Assembly: GCF_014202575.1 (NCBI RefSeq)
Contig: NZ_JACHHB010000012.1
Location: forward strand, 30,308 to 94,307
Length of the DNA: 64,000 bases
Direction: 5' to 3'
Origin: Texcoconibacillus texcoconensis
Lineage (GTDB): Bacteria; Bacillota; Bacilli; Bacillales; Salisediminibacteriaceae
Shown: positions 8,595-15,879 of the stretch, piece by piece
Numbering within the stretch: position 1 is the first letter of the stretch
Layout: every line of letters begins with the position of its first letter
The notes under the pieces: model-generated
What the model saw: only the letters and a program-made list of their open reading frames with translations
What the model was told of the DNA's origin: nothing
Database searches by the model: none
Translations under genes and position numbers: made by a program

Positions 8595-8780
8595 ATGGAT
8601 GGGTGGTATACAATGATCAGCGAATTGGGCGTTCCTGTTGCAATCACTTTTTATTTACTCCATCGGATAGAACGAAAATTAGAGGAGTTAAACCAATCGA
8701 TTCTATCATTCAACTATCATATGGTAAACGATCAGCAACATGAACGAGAATCACTTCGTTCAAAACGTACACCATCTTAA
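8595..8780 (+). CDS. YvrJ family small membrane protein
   Basis: A 61-residue protein whose core (WYTMISELGVPVAITFYLL, then HRIERKLEELNQSI) matches the YvrJ family: one transmembrane helix with a conserved G-P-ITFYLL segment followed by an amphipathic, coiled-coil-like helix. Role unknown; a size resembling small holins has been noted for such proteins but nothing here shows it. AAGGAGTGAAAAAT supports ATG 8595 over 8586. Last gene of the DUF1659-DUF2922-YvrJ trio and followed by a terminator. Confidence 0.75.
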   Translation: MDGWYTMISELGVPVAITFYLLHRIERKLEELNQSILSFNYHMVNDQQHERESLRSKRTPS

Positions 8781-8786
8781 ACATCA

Positions 8787-8820
8787 CACCTTCCCGCTTT
8801 TAGTGGGAAGGTGATTTTCA
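8787..8820 (+). terminator. terminator after the yvrJ-like gene
   Basis: CACCTTCCC (8787-8795) / GGGAAGGTG (8805-8813), then ATTTTC. Confidence 0.8.
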
Positions 8821-8966
8821 TTACAATGAAATGTAAAAAATCTGCCTTTATTTTTACGCCCCTTCCTCAACTCATTATGTTATTGTTGAAGTAATAGAGA
8901 TGCGTGCGGCTTTTGAAGAGTAAAACAAAATGACACCACAGCATTTTCGCAGAGGAGAGAAAGTAA

Positions 8967-9674
8967 ATGGAACATAACCAATCGCTGGCCTCATTTTACG
9001 ACCAATTAAGTACAGAAGCACAAAAAGACCTCTTATCCATCGGTAGTAAATTGATCGTGCAAAAAGGCAACCTAATTATTCAAGAAGGTGATTGGCCTGA
9101 TCATATTTATTTACTACGTTCAGGAAAAATAAGAATTAGTAAAACGACGCCCAACGGAAAAATCTTTTACCTAGAAACGAAAAAACACCACGAACTTGTC
9201 GGTGAATTAAGTATTTTCACAGAATTAACCAACTCCTTTAATGCAGAAGTTATTGAAGACGCCACAGTCTTTCGTTTCGAGCGGCTAGAATTAGAGAAGT
9301 TGTTAAGTTCACACGGTGAAATGGCTGAAACTTATATACGTTGGCTCGCTTCTCAAAATCATATACTTTTATCCAAATTCCGCGACCTCGCTTTTTGTGG
9401 GAAGCAAGGTGCTTTATATTCAATTTTAATTCGTCTGATTAATGAACATGGGGAACAAGTAGAAGATGGTTTTATTATTAATCGAAAAGTAACCAATCAA
9501 GAACTAAGCAATTATATCGGCGCTACCAGAGAAAGTGTTAATCGCATATTAAACGGATTAACGCTAGATGGAATTATTTCCATTGATCGAAAGTTCATCA
9601 CCATCCATGATGTCGAATATTTTCAAGATCATTTACAGTGCAACTATTGCCAATTTGATCAATGTACGATTTGA
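8967..9674 (+). CDS. fnr: Fnr, oxygen-sensing [4Fe-4S] Crp-family regulator
   Basis: A 235-residue Crp/Fnr regulator. The cyclic-nucleotide-type beta-roll is about 10-120, a dimer helix about 120-145, and the HTH about 170-205 (NQELSNYIGATRESVNRILN). The C-terminus carries C225-x2-C228-x4-C233, the same spacing as the C-terminal cluster-binding cysteines of B. subtilis Fnr (C227, C230, C235). D140 sits where Asp141 supplies the fourth ligand there. This distinguishes it from heme- or cAMP-sensing relatives and from E. coli FNR, whose cysteines are N-terminal. It should sense O2 and activate anaerobic genes; no nar or arfM genes are adjacent. GAGGAGAGAAAGTAA supports the ATG. Confidence 0.88.
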   Translation: MEHNQSLASFYDQLSTEAQKDLLSIGSKLIVQKGNLIIQEGDWPDHIYLLRSGKIRISKTTPNGKIFYLETKKHHELVGELSIFTELTNSFNAEVIEDATVFRFERLELEKLLSSHGEMAETYIRWLASQNHILLSKFRDLAFCGKQGALYSILIRLINEHGEQVEDGFIINRKVTNQELSNYIGATRESVNRILNGLTLDGIISIDRKFITIHDVEYFQDHLQCNYCQFDQCTI

Positions 9675-9757
9675 AACCCCCAAAAAAATGGAACGCGTTC
9701 ACTTGTGAGGGGCAAAATCGTAGATCTCAGACTAAATTACAATAGAAATCACTTGAA

Positions 9758-9797
9758 AAAATAAGGGCATGGAGATCGGCATCCACCCTTATTTTGG
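9758..9797 (+). terminator. probable terminator distal to fnr
   Basis: AATAAGGG ... CCCTTATT stem followed by TT, 85 bp downstream of the fnr stop codon. The loop contains a weaker inner GGA/TCC pairing. Confidence 0.55.
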
Positions 9798-9904
9798 CTT
9801 GTTCAATTCGAAGAGCAATTTTCCGCGACACATAGGATTTCATTTGCTGCGATTTGGCTATCGCTTGGCCTCTTTTCATTTTCAATTGCCCATATCCCCC
9901 TTGG

Positions 9905-10300
9905 ATTCGGACAATTCTACTGCTTTTCCTCCTCTAACTGTCCGAACATACCTTACTTTCGGACAGTTCTACTGCTTTTCCTCCTCTAACTGTCCGAACA
10001 TACCTTACCTTCGGACAATTCTACTGCTTTTTCTCTTCTAACTGTCCGAACAATCCTTGCTTTCGGACAATTCTACTGCTTTTTCTCTTCTAATTGTCCG
10101 AACAATCCTTGCTTTCGGACAATTCTACTGCTTTTTCTCCTCTAACTGTCCGAACATACCTTGCTTTCGGACAGTTCTACTGCTTTTCCTCCTCTAACTG
10201 TCCGAACATACCTTACTTTCGGACAGTTCTACTGCTTTTTCTCTTCTAACTGTCCGAACAATCCTTACTTTCGGACAGTTCTACTGCTTTTTCTCTTCTA
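9905..10300. repeat. tandem array of a 52-bp palindromic unit, about 7.5 copies
   Basis: CGGACA recurs at 9908, 9960, 10012, 10064, 10116, 10168, 10220 and 10272, an exact 52-bp period. Each unit is TTCGGACAGTT (11 bp), a pyrimidine-rich 19-bp spacer (CTACTGCTTTTCCTCCTCT type), the reverse complement AACTGTCCGAA (11 bp) and an 11-bp spacer (CATACCTTACT type). The array is therefore about 15 copies of one 11-bp motif in alternating orientation. The G/A variants inside the arms remain pairable in a minus-strand transcript (G-U wobble), and one unit (from 10064) shows a compensated A-T pair. The stretch 9798-9904 before it shows nothing recognisable. No coding sense found. Confidence 0.95.
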
Positions 10301-10303
10301 GCT

Positions 10304-10334
10304 TAGGGATGCCATTTAGCACCCCTATTTTTTT
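10304..10334 (+). terminator. hairpin with T-run closing the repeat array
   Basis: TAGGGATGC (10304-10312) pairs imperfectly with GCACCCCTA (10319-10327), followed by seven T residues. It insulates the array from the gene at 10426. Confidence 0.6.
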
Positions 10335-10425
10335 GATCTAGCATTATTTGATTTTTTTGTTTGCATATTGTCATGTTTATCACATAGGTATGTATTAACA
10401 ATGTACTTCAAAAGGAGAGAAAACA

Positions 10426-10656
10426 ATGGGACAAGCAATGAAACAAGAACGTTTTTTGGACAAAAAAGAAGAAAATGCCGCAGTATTTGATCGCTCACCA
10501 AATGCAAAAAATGCAGTTGCCGACTCCGAGGTGGATTTTTCATCATTTACCGATAAACTCGAGCGCTTCTATTCATTTTCTTTCAAAGCTTTTATTCTTT
10601 TTGGCATCCCGTATGTCATTTGGGTAGTATTACAAGCGATCAACCAATTCCTCTAA
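10426..10656 (+). CDS. small single-pass membrane protein, unknown function
   Basis: A 76-residue protein: about 50 charged, polar N-terminal residues, then one transmembrane helix at about 54-73 (FILFGIPYVIWVVLQAI) and a very short tail, so probably N-in. AAAGGAGAGAAAACA is a strong ribosome-binding site, which supports expression. Its TAA overlaps the convergent DUF2254 stop codon by two bases. No family recognised. Confidence 0.6.
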   Translation: MGQAMKQERFLDKKEENAAVFDRSPNAKNAVADSEVDFSSFTDKLERFYSFSFKAFILFGIPYVIWVVLQAINQFL

Positions 10657-11969
10657 GCATTGGACTGATTTGAAAATAAGATTGATGCTAACTTATCTTG
10701 TTTCTTCTGTAAAAAAGTTTCATCCATCTTAAGAAAATCAATCGCTTCGATGCCATCAACAAGGTAATAATAAAGGTCAGCTACTTCTTCTTTAATAAAA
10801 GAATCATTCTGAACAGCAATCTCATAAAGGGCATCGTACAGCGCCGCTGCAACAGCTGGATCACTTTGACCATAATGACGGATTTGATAAAATGCTTCAT
10901 ACAACAGGTCGGAAAACGAAATCGGCTCAACCATGAATCGTAATTGTTCATGTTCATCATGTCGATACGTGTGATACAGATCTCTATTTCCTATCATTGC
11001 CAGTAAATGCCCCAACTTTTCAATGCAATAAATCGCTGTGAATGGATCATTAATCCCTGGAGATAAAGATCGTAACGCGATTTCCACAATCTTATGGATG
11101 CCAAATGTAATATCTTGAACGGATTCCCTCTCTTCACCGATCAACACCCATTTTCTATAGTCACTAAACCCACTACTCTCTGAACTCGTCCATATGACCA
11201 TCATTGTTTTTCCTTTTTCGATATATTGGCCTACCCTCGGTTTCATTTCTACAATGACATCATCTTCTTCTGCTTGTTTAAGAACTTTTTCTGTATCAAC
11301 CCATTGAATGTAACCAGACTTTTCACTAATTAAACCATGAGGAGAGTGGGTATGGAGATCAGACGCTTCCCAATCTTGCCACGGTGGATTCGATCCCTTA
11401 CTACGTTTTGGTAATTGATTTTTCACCGACTCTTTCGTTTTTCTATCGATTTGTTCGATCAAATGACGTACTTGAATCCATCTCGATACATGATGAACAA
11501 AGAATACAAAAAAACCAACACTAATAATTGCTACTATCAATGCTAAGGTTGGTGAAAAAAATAATATATCATCTTCATTAATCGGCTTTTTCGTTAATAA
11601 AAGCAAAGTTGTTGAATATAAGAACCCCGAAATGAATACACCTAAAATTCTTTGTGTACTTGAATCATTCATAAAATTTTGTAGTGTTCGGGGGGAAAAT
11701 TCCGATAAATAAGTCGTAAGCACAACTAAAATCGATGAGAATGAAATTGTTGTCATCGTTAAAATTGAACCGGAAATTGAACCAAGTAAAGTATGTGCCA
11801 AATCGATATCTGATAACATCCATGATGGAAACCAATGATATGTCTCAGGATTGTTGAACAAATAAATGTCGATTACACTACTTACTATAGCAAGAAATAA
11901 AGCGATAAAGCCATAAAATGATGGAATGAACCAGTAACTATTTCGTATAAATATTAATAATCGTCGCAT
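10653..11969 (-). CDS. DUF2254 family integral membrane protein
   Basis: A 438-residue protein. Four transmembrane helices fall in the first 150 residues (YGFIALFLAIVSSVIDI; SISGSILTMTTISFSSILVV; a helix near 110-125; ALIVAIISVGFFVFFV). A large soluble C-terminal half follows, with PHGLISEKSGYIQWVDT and ISPGINDPFTA-type segments. This matches DUF2254, a predicted membrane protein family of unknown function. The soluble half has a lipoyl/hybrid-motif-like beta segment (MKPRVGQYIEKGKTMMVIW), seen in the family. Monocistronic. Confidence 0.8.
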   Translation of the reverse strand: MRRLLIFIRNSYWFIPSFYGFIALFLAIVSSVIDIYLFNNPETYHWFPSWMLSDIDLAHTLLGSISGSILTMTTISFSSILVVLTTYLSEFSPRTLQNFMNDSSTQRILGVFISGFLYSTTLLLLTKKPINEDDILFFSPTLALIVAIISVGFFVFFVHHVSRWIQVRHLIEQIDRKTKESVKNQLPKRSKGSNPPWQDWEASDLHTHSPHGLISEKSGYIQWVDTEKVLKQAEEDDVIVEMKPRVGQYIEKGKTMMVIWTSSESSGFSDYRKWVLIGEERESVQDITFGIHKIVEIALRSLSPGINDPFTAIYCIEKLGHLLAMIGNRDLYHTYRHDEHEQLRFMVEPISFSDLLYEAFYQIRHYGQSDPAVAAALYDALYEIAVQNDSFIKEEVADLYYYLVDGIEAIDFLKMDETFLQKKQDKLASILFSNQSNA

Positions 11970-12030
11970 ACCTCTTCAAACACCTTTCGATGCTTTGTTC
12001 GTTCAAAATTAGTATGCCCGGTTATATATG

Positions 12031-12070
12031 AAAAAAATGCGCTGAGCATAAAGCCCCAGCGCATTTTTTT
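12031..12070 (-). terminator. terminator of the hemolysin III-family gene
   Basis: Perfect 14-bp stem AAAAAAATGCGCTG / CAGCGCATTTTTTT; the minus-strand gene's stop codon abuts it. Confidence 0.9.
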
Positions 12071-12713
12071 AAGCAGGAATGACATAAAGGAGAATCGATA
12101 GAAAGTGAGTAATACTTGCAGCGAGTACGAATAGGTGCCAAATGGCGTGATGGTATTGAAAGCGACGCCAAATGTAAAATACTGTTCCAGCAGTGTAAAG
12201 AATCCCCCCTGAAACTAAAAGAACTGTTCCTGGTATCGCAACATTCGTGCTTATCGGCTCCAAAGCAAACACAACGAGCCACCCCATCAGAAGGTAAAAT
12301 AATGTCGATAGCACGATAAAACGTTTCACAAAAAATATTTTAAAGATTGCTCCTGCAATCGCCAGTGCCCAAACAACACTAAGTAAAACCCATCCACGCG
12401 TCCCTTCTACAACGATGACCATAAATGGTGTGTATGTCCCTGCAATAAACAAATAAATCGCAGCATGATCAAAAATCTCAAACAAGTTTTTTAATTTTTC
12501 TTTTTGAAAGCTGTGTAACAATGTGGAACAAACGTACATCAAGGTTAATGTTACACCATAAATCGTTACACTAATAATGTGACTTGCTGTTCCATAAATT
12601 GACGCAAAAACGATCAATAAAACAAGAGCAACAATACCAAATAAAACACCTATACCATGTGTAATGGCATTTGCCACTTCTTCTCTTTTCGTAAACGTAT
12701 GAGTACTGCCCAT
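12069..12713 (-). CDS. hemolysin III (YqfA/PAQR) family membrane protein
   Basis: A 214-residue protein with seven predicted transmembrane helices. Motifs are EVANAITHGIG at the N-terminus, TLLHSF, FEIFDHAAIYLFIAGTYTPF and, at the end, HHAIWHLFVLAASITHF. These are the conserved Ser/His/Asp and HxxxH metal-site residues of the PAQR/hemolysin III superfamily. B. subtilis YplQ is the likely counterpart. Bacterial members affect membrane fluidity and fatty-acid homeostasis; hemolysis is historical naming. Monocistronic with its own terminator. Confidence 0.88.
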   Translation of the reverse strand: MGSTHTFTKREEVANAITHGIGVLFGIVALVLLIVFASIYGTASHIISVTIYGVTLTLMYVCSTLLHSFQKEKLKNLFEIFDHAAIYLFIAGTYTPFMVIVVEGTRGWVLLSVVWALAIAGAIFKIFFVKRFIVLSTLFYLLMGWLVVFALEPISTNVAIPGTVLLVSGGILYTAGTVFYIWRRFQYHHAIWHLFVLAASITHFLSILLYVIPA

Positions 12714-12767
12714 CCATTCTCCTCCTATATTGCTAAGTCGTCTTACATCGGTTTTCTTATTTTATTA

Positions 12768-13427
12768 CTACCGATAATGAATATCCGTAATCATCCACTG
12801 ACCTGAATCATCTACATATATGAAATTGAAATCAACCTCACGATCCACAACGATTTCTTCGTCTTGAAGCGAATAAATCGTATATGTAGTTTGAGCTCTT
12901 CCCTTTTCGGGGTCATAAGTGAAACTGTCTTGTTGAATAAACGTTTCACCGTCTAAGTGAATATATTCTATCGAAACGTTTCGTCCTTCATTTTTCACTT
13001 TCAACTGTTTTTCTTCCTCAGAGATATCGATTTTATGATGAACAATCTCCTCAATTTTATCATGGTCTTCAATATTCATCGATACAATCAAATCATGAAC
13101 GTTTTTATCTAATTGCTTACGTAAATCTTCACTTTCTTCAAAATCACGTTTAACTTGCATCTTTTCTTGCCGGATCGTTAAAAGTTGACTTTTAAGTTTT
13201 TCATTTTCGTCTTCTATTTCATTCACTTGCGTTTGTAGCTCTTCTACCTTTGACTTTTCGTTCTCAAGCATTTTTTCAATAAATTGAATTTCGTCTTTAT
13301 ATTCTTCAATTCGTTGGTCATCACTTTCCCCATCCGATCCCCCTTCTTGGCCTAACCCCTCTTGCTGACAGGCTAGTAAAAAAGAAAGTGGAATAAACAT
13401 GATAAACAACAAGTGCCTTCTATTCAT
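12768..13427 (-). CDS. coiled-coil lipoprotein, unknown function
   Basis: A 219-residue protein with a type II signal peptide: basic MNRRH, a hydrophobic stretch and the lipobox FLLAC, with Cys at about 20. A Gly/Glu-rich linker follows, then a strong coiled coil at about 40-115 (heptads of E/K/L/I). The C-terminal domain (about 120-219) is beta-rich and NTF2-like in feel (SIEYIHLDGETF ... DSGQWMITDIHYR). It should be anchored to the outer face of the membrane. AAGGTGATGTTGCC supports the ATG. No family recognised. Confidence 0.65.
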   Translation of the reverse strand: MNRRHLLFIMFIPLSFLLACQQEGLGQEGGSDGESDDQRIEEYKDEIQFIEKMLENEKSKVEELQTQVNEIEDENEKLKSQLLTIRQEKMQVKRDFEESEDLRKQLDKNVHDLIVSMNIEDHDKIEEIVHHKIDISEEEKQLKVKNEGRNVSIEYIHLDGETFIQQDSFTYDPEKGRAQTTYTIYSLQDEEIVVDREVDFNFIYVDDSGQWMITDIHYR

Positions 13428-13556
13428 GGCAACATCACCTTATTCATATACTAATTATCATATTCTCATGCCTACATTGTGTGAACATCTTCCATTATAC
13501 ATCATATTAGTGTATTTAAGCACCGACTTATTACAAACTCATTTCATTTTCATCAT

Positions 13557-13592
13557 GAAAGGTGACCCCACATTCGGAGTCACCTTCTTTAA
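13557..13592. terminator. hairpin between two minus-strand genes
   Basis: AAAGGTGA ... TCACCTTC stem with a 13-nt loop; T-rich on both strands but without a long T-run, so a moderate terminator. Confidence 0.5.
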
Positions 13593-13610
13593 GGTTTAGA
13601 TATTTGTCTT

Positions 13611-13901
13611 TTACCAGAAAAACGCTGATCCTAAGGCAAAACCACCTACGGCTGCTAAAGCGACTGGAAACCACGTTCCGCCACCGGATCCGAAGCCACC
13701 ACCGGCGCCGTAACCGCCACCGGCAAAACCATATCCAAAACCTGGTCCTGGTCCTGGTCCTGGGCATGGAATAGGTTCTAACCAAACGTAATCTGGATCA
13801 ACTGCTACCACTCGACCACAATGAACACGACCACAATGTTCTCTTAAATAGACAATTTTTCCATAACTTTTACAACAAAAATCATATACATGTTGTGCCA
13901 A
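13611..13901 (-). CDS. small Gly-rich membrane protein with a possible Sm-like N-terminal domain
   Basis: A 97-residue protein. Residues about 10-42 (KSYGKIVYLREHCGRVHCGR, then VVAVDPDYVWLEP) have the G-K-x-V ... G-R-x-x-x-G-x-V ... D-x-D-x-V-x-L pattern of a small Sm-like beta-barrel. A Pro-Gly run (PGPGPGPG), a glycine-rich stretch and a C-terminal hydrophobic helix ending FALGSAFFW follow. Similar small proteins occur in Bacillus genomes, some spore-associated (recollection, not verified). TTG 13901 is preferred: AAGGGGGG lies 8 nt upstream, whereas the GTG at 13910 overlaps it. Four cysteines sit in the N-terminal half. Confidence 0.55.
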   Translation of the reverse strand: MAQHVYDFCCKSYGKIVYLREHCGRVHCGRVVAVDPDYVWLEPIPCPGPGPGPGFGYGFAGGGYGAGGGFGSGGGTWFPVALAAVGGFALGSAFFW

Positions 13902-14019
13902 AAAGTCCACCCCCCTTTTGCACAGTCACCAATAACATATGTCTATTAATAATGATTGTGTTGTGCACATGTCCAATAACTGAAAGATCGGGACATTTTT
14001 CTTACTAACAACATAAAGT

Positions 14020-14778
14020 ATGGTAGTGCCTTTAAAGAAAGGGGAGTTTGTTATCATACCTTCCTATGAACACACAATCGCAAAGCTTGGTGTCACCTAT
14101 GCCCACCCTGGTGGGAAACAATGTAGTGAACGAATTTTAAATACACACCCTTTAACCAAAGACCAATATGTCCTTAACGCCGGCTGTGGAAGCGGTGACA
14201 TTTCAGCTTGGCTTGTTGAAAAATTCTCTGTCAACGTCATTGCGGTGGACCGACAAGCCGCTTATATTGAAAAAGCAAAATTGAAACACAACCATAACAA
14301 TTTATCATTTGAACACGCAGACCTCTTTTATACTTCATTTCCCAAAGCAACATTTGATGTCATCATTAGCGAATCCGTTACTTTTTTCAATCCAATTGAT
14401 CAACTTCTCAGCCGTTACTACAACTGGCTCAAACCTGGTGGTGTACTTTACCATCAAGAATTAGTAAAAGAAGATGATCATTTAACAACAGATGAAAAAC
14501 AGGAACTCTGTCAATTTTACGGTTGGCACGACATCCTTTCAGAACATGAATGGATTGTCGCTCTCGCTAACGCTGGTTTTTCATCTGTAAGTGTTGAAGA
14601 ACGCGCTAGCCTTATTAACCGTCAACAAAGCCAATCCCCATCATCATTTGCCGTTTCTTTTGATGAGAATATGAGTGAGGGTGAATTTCAACTTCTTGAA
14701 AAACATCAGGAGCTAAGTGATAGGTATGCATTTACATTAGGTGACCGTTATTTCCGAAGTGTAAAAGGGGCAAACTAA
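14020..14778 (+). CDS. SAM-dependent methyltransferase, class I
   Basis: About 252 residues. Motif I is VLNAGCGSGDIS (about 51-62), motif II is NVIAVDRQ with the SAM-ribose acidic residue, motif IV is FDVIISESVTFF and LKPGGVLYHQE marks the post-IV strand. This is the layout of Methyltransf_11/UbiE-like enzymes; no acceptor can be inferred. The start is uncertain. ATG 14020 has no good ribosome-binding site. AAAGGGGAG at about 14038-14046 precedes in-frame ATC/ATA codons (14053-14058) and the sequence PSYEHTIAKLG, where related proteins would be expected to begin. Confidence 0.75.
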   Translation: MVVPLKKGEFVIIPSYEHTIAKLGVTYAHPGGKQCSERILNTHPLTKDQYVLNAGCGSGDISAWLVEKFSVNVIAVDRQAAYIEKAKLKHNHNNLSFEHADLFYTSFPKATFDVIISESVTFFNPIDQLLSRYYNWLKPGGVLYHQELVKEDDHLTTDEKQELCQFYGWHDILSEHEWIVALANAGFSSVSVEERASLINRQQSQSPSSFAVSFDENMSEGEFQLLEKHQELSDRYAFTLGDRYFRSVKGAN

Positions 14779-14810
14779 ATAAGCAGGCTCTTAATTAATA
14801 TCGTTTTAAA

Positions 14811-14860
14811 AAAAGATCTGAACGCCTGGAATAAATGTTAATAGGCATTCAGATCTTTTA
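14811..14860. terminator. bidirectional terminator between convergent genes
   Basis: AAAAGATCTGAA-C-GCCT pairs with AGGC-A-TTCAGATCTTTT (14811-14827 / 14843-14859); A- and T-runs on both sides serve both flanking genes. Confidence 0.85.
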
Positions 14861-14866
14861 CATACA

Positions 14867-15127
14867 TTATACGATGAATATTCCAACAATCGAAATCAAA
14901 CCTATAATAAGAAGGCTCGAATTTGCCGTTTTCTCCGACTTTCGAAAAACATTGGCAAGTAATAAAAAGGCAGTAACCATAACAGCCATAAATAAAATCG
15001 CATCACTCATCGGACCAAATAGTATAGGCTGTAACGTCGTTTCTTGATAAATCGAAGCATTAACGAAAATGGCTAATGTCCATAACGCGAATAAACCTAT
15101 ACCGATATACATTAATAACCTTTGCAT
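14867..15127 (-). CDS. small three-helix membrane protein, unknown function
   Basis: An 86-residue protein that is nearly all hydrophobic, with helices at about 5-22 (YIGIGLFALWTLAIFV), 38-60 (SDAILFMAVMVTAFLLLANVF) and 68-86. GTGAAAGG sits directly before an ATG at 15136 but is properly spaced for the ATG at 15127, which was chosen. No motif recognised. It shares the terminator with the methyltransferase gene. Confidence 0.55.
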   Translation of the reverse strand: MQRLLMYIGIGLFALWTLAIFVNASIYQETTLQPILFGPMSDAILFMAVMVTAFLLLANVFRKSEKTANSSLLIIGLISIVGIFIV

Positions 15128-15211
15128 TTGTTTCATCCTTTCACTAAAAACATACCACTATTAATAGTATAAACGAGAGAATTTAACATATTCAAGATAA
15201 GTTTTGGCGCT

Positions 15212-15682
15212 TCATTCCGTCACAACAGATTGAAAAAAGGATCGATACACATCTTCCTCTTGTCCACCTTCAAGCCTTTCTTGCTCTTCTCCAGCTTCAT
15301 AATGAATCACTGTCGGTACACCTTCAATGTCATAACCATAGTGTCCTTCTGGAAACTCTAACACGTTAAACAATTGTAAGTCGACATTTTCCTCTTCTGC
15401 TAATGGCACTAACATAGGTGTAACATCATCACAAGCAGGACACTGTGGGCTATAATAATAAACGGTTTTATTTTCTTCATTTCCCAAGATCTCATCCATT
15501 TCATTAGGAAGAATCACATTGGCATACAAGGGGTCATCTAATTGATCGATTGTCGATTGATGAAGCTGGTCTTTACCGAATGGATTGCCTTCTGCTTCCT
15601 GTGTTTGTTGTTGAGAAGTCAACCAAGTCAAGGATCCTAGTAGTACGACAATAATACCGAGAAAAATGATCATTTTCTTCAT
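15212..15682 (-). CDS. membrane-anchored thioredoxin-fold protein (CPAC active site)
   Basis: A 156-residue protein. An uncleaved signal/TM segment (about 4-23) places a thioredoxin-like domain (about 55-154) outside the membrane. The redox motif is YYYSPQCPACDDVTPML (CxxC = CPAC), with the cis-proline in EGVPTVIHYEAG. CPAC is like some Bdb/ResA-type extracytoplasmic oxidoreductases, so a thiol-disulfide exchange role on exported proteins is likely. No DsbB-like partner or cytochrome maturation gene is adjacent. AAAGGAGTGAATT supports the ATG. Confidence 0.8.
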   Translation of the reverse strand: MKKMIIFLGIIVVLLGSLTWLTSQQQTQEAEGNPFGKDQLHQSTIDQLDDPLYANVILPNEMDEILGNEENKTVYYYSPQCPACDDVTPMLVPLAEEENVDLQLFNVLEFPEGHYGYDIEGVPTVIHYEAGEEQERLEGGQEEDVYRSFFQSVVTE

Positions 15683-15808
15683 CTTTTAATTCACTCCTTT
15701 ACTAATGGTGTTCAGCATGACGAACTGAAACATACAAACAACTCCTGTGATTTCCTTGATATCATAGCACGGATCACAGTTGATTGGATAGCAATTTACG
15801 CCTGCATC

Positions 15809-15855
15809 AAAAAGCCGCTTCTACCTTCGATTCGATCGATGACAGAAACGGCCCC
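15809..15855 (-). terminator. terminator of the PAS-GGDEF-EAL gene
   Basis: On the minus strand GCCGTTTCT pairs with AGAAGCGGC (one G-T), followed by TTTTTGA. Confidence 0.7.
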
Positions 15856-15879
15856 TCCATTGCAAAAAGTTATGTGTAT

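Noticed and set aside
9769..10041. 90-codon plus-strand frame in the 52-bp array
   Set aside because: Lies over a terminator and the repeat array, no ribosome-binding site, and period 52 is not a multiple of three.
9905..10300. CRISPR array
   Set aside because: The would-be spacers are themselves repeated with the same 52-bp period, and no cas genes are present in the window.
13531..13785. Arg/Trp-rich frame overlapping the Gly-rich protein gene
   Set aside because: Alternate-frame reading of Gly codons with no start signal.
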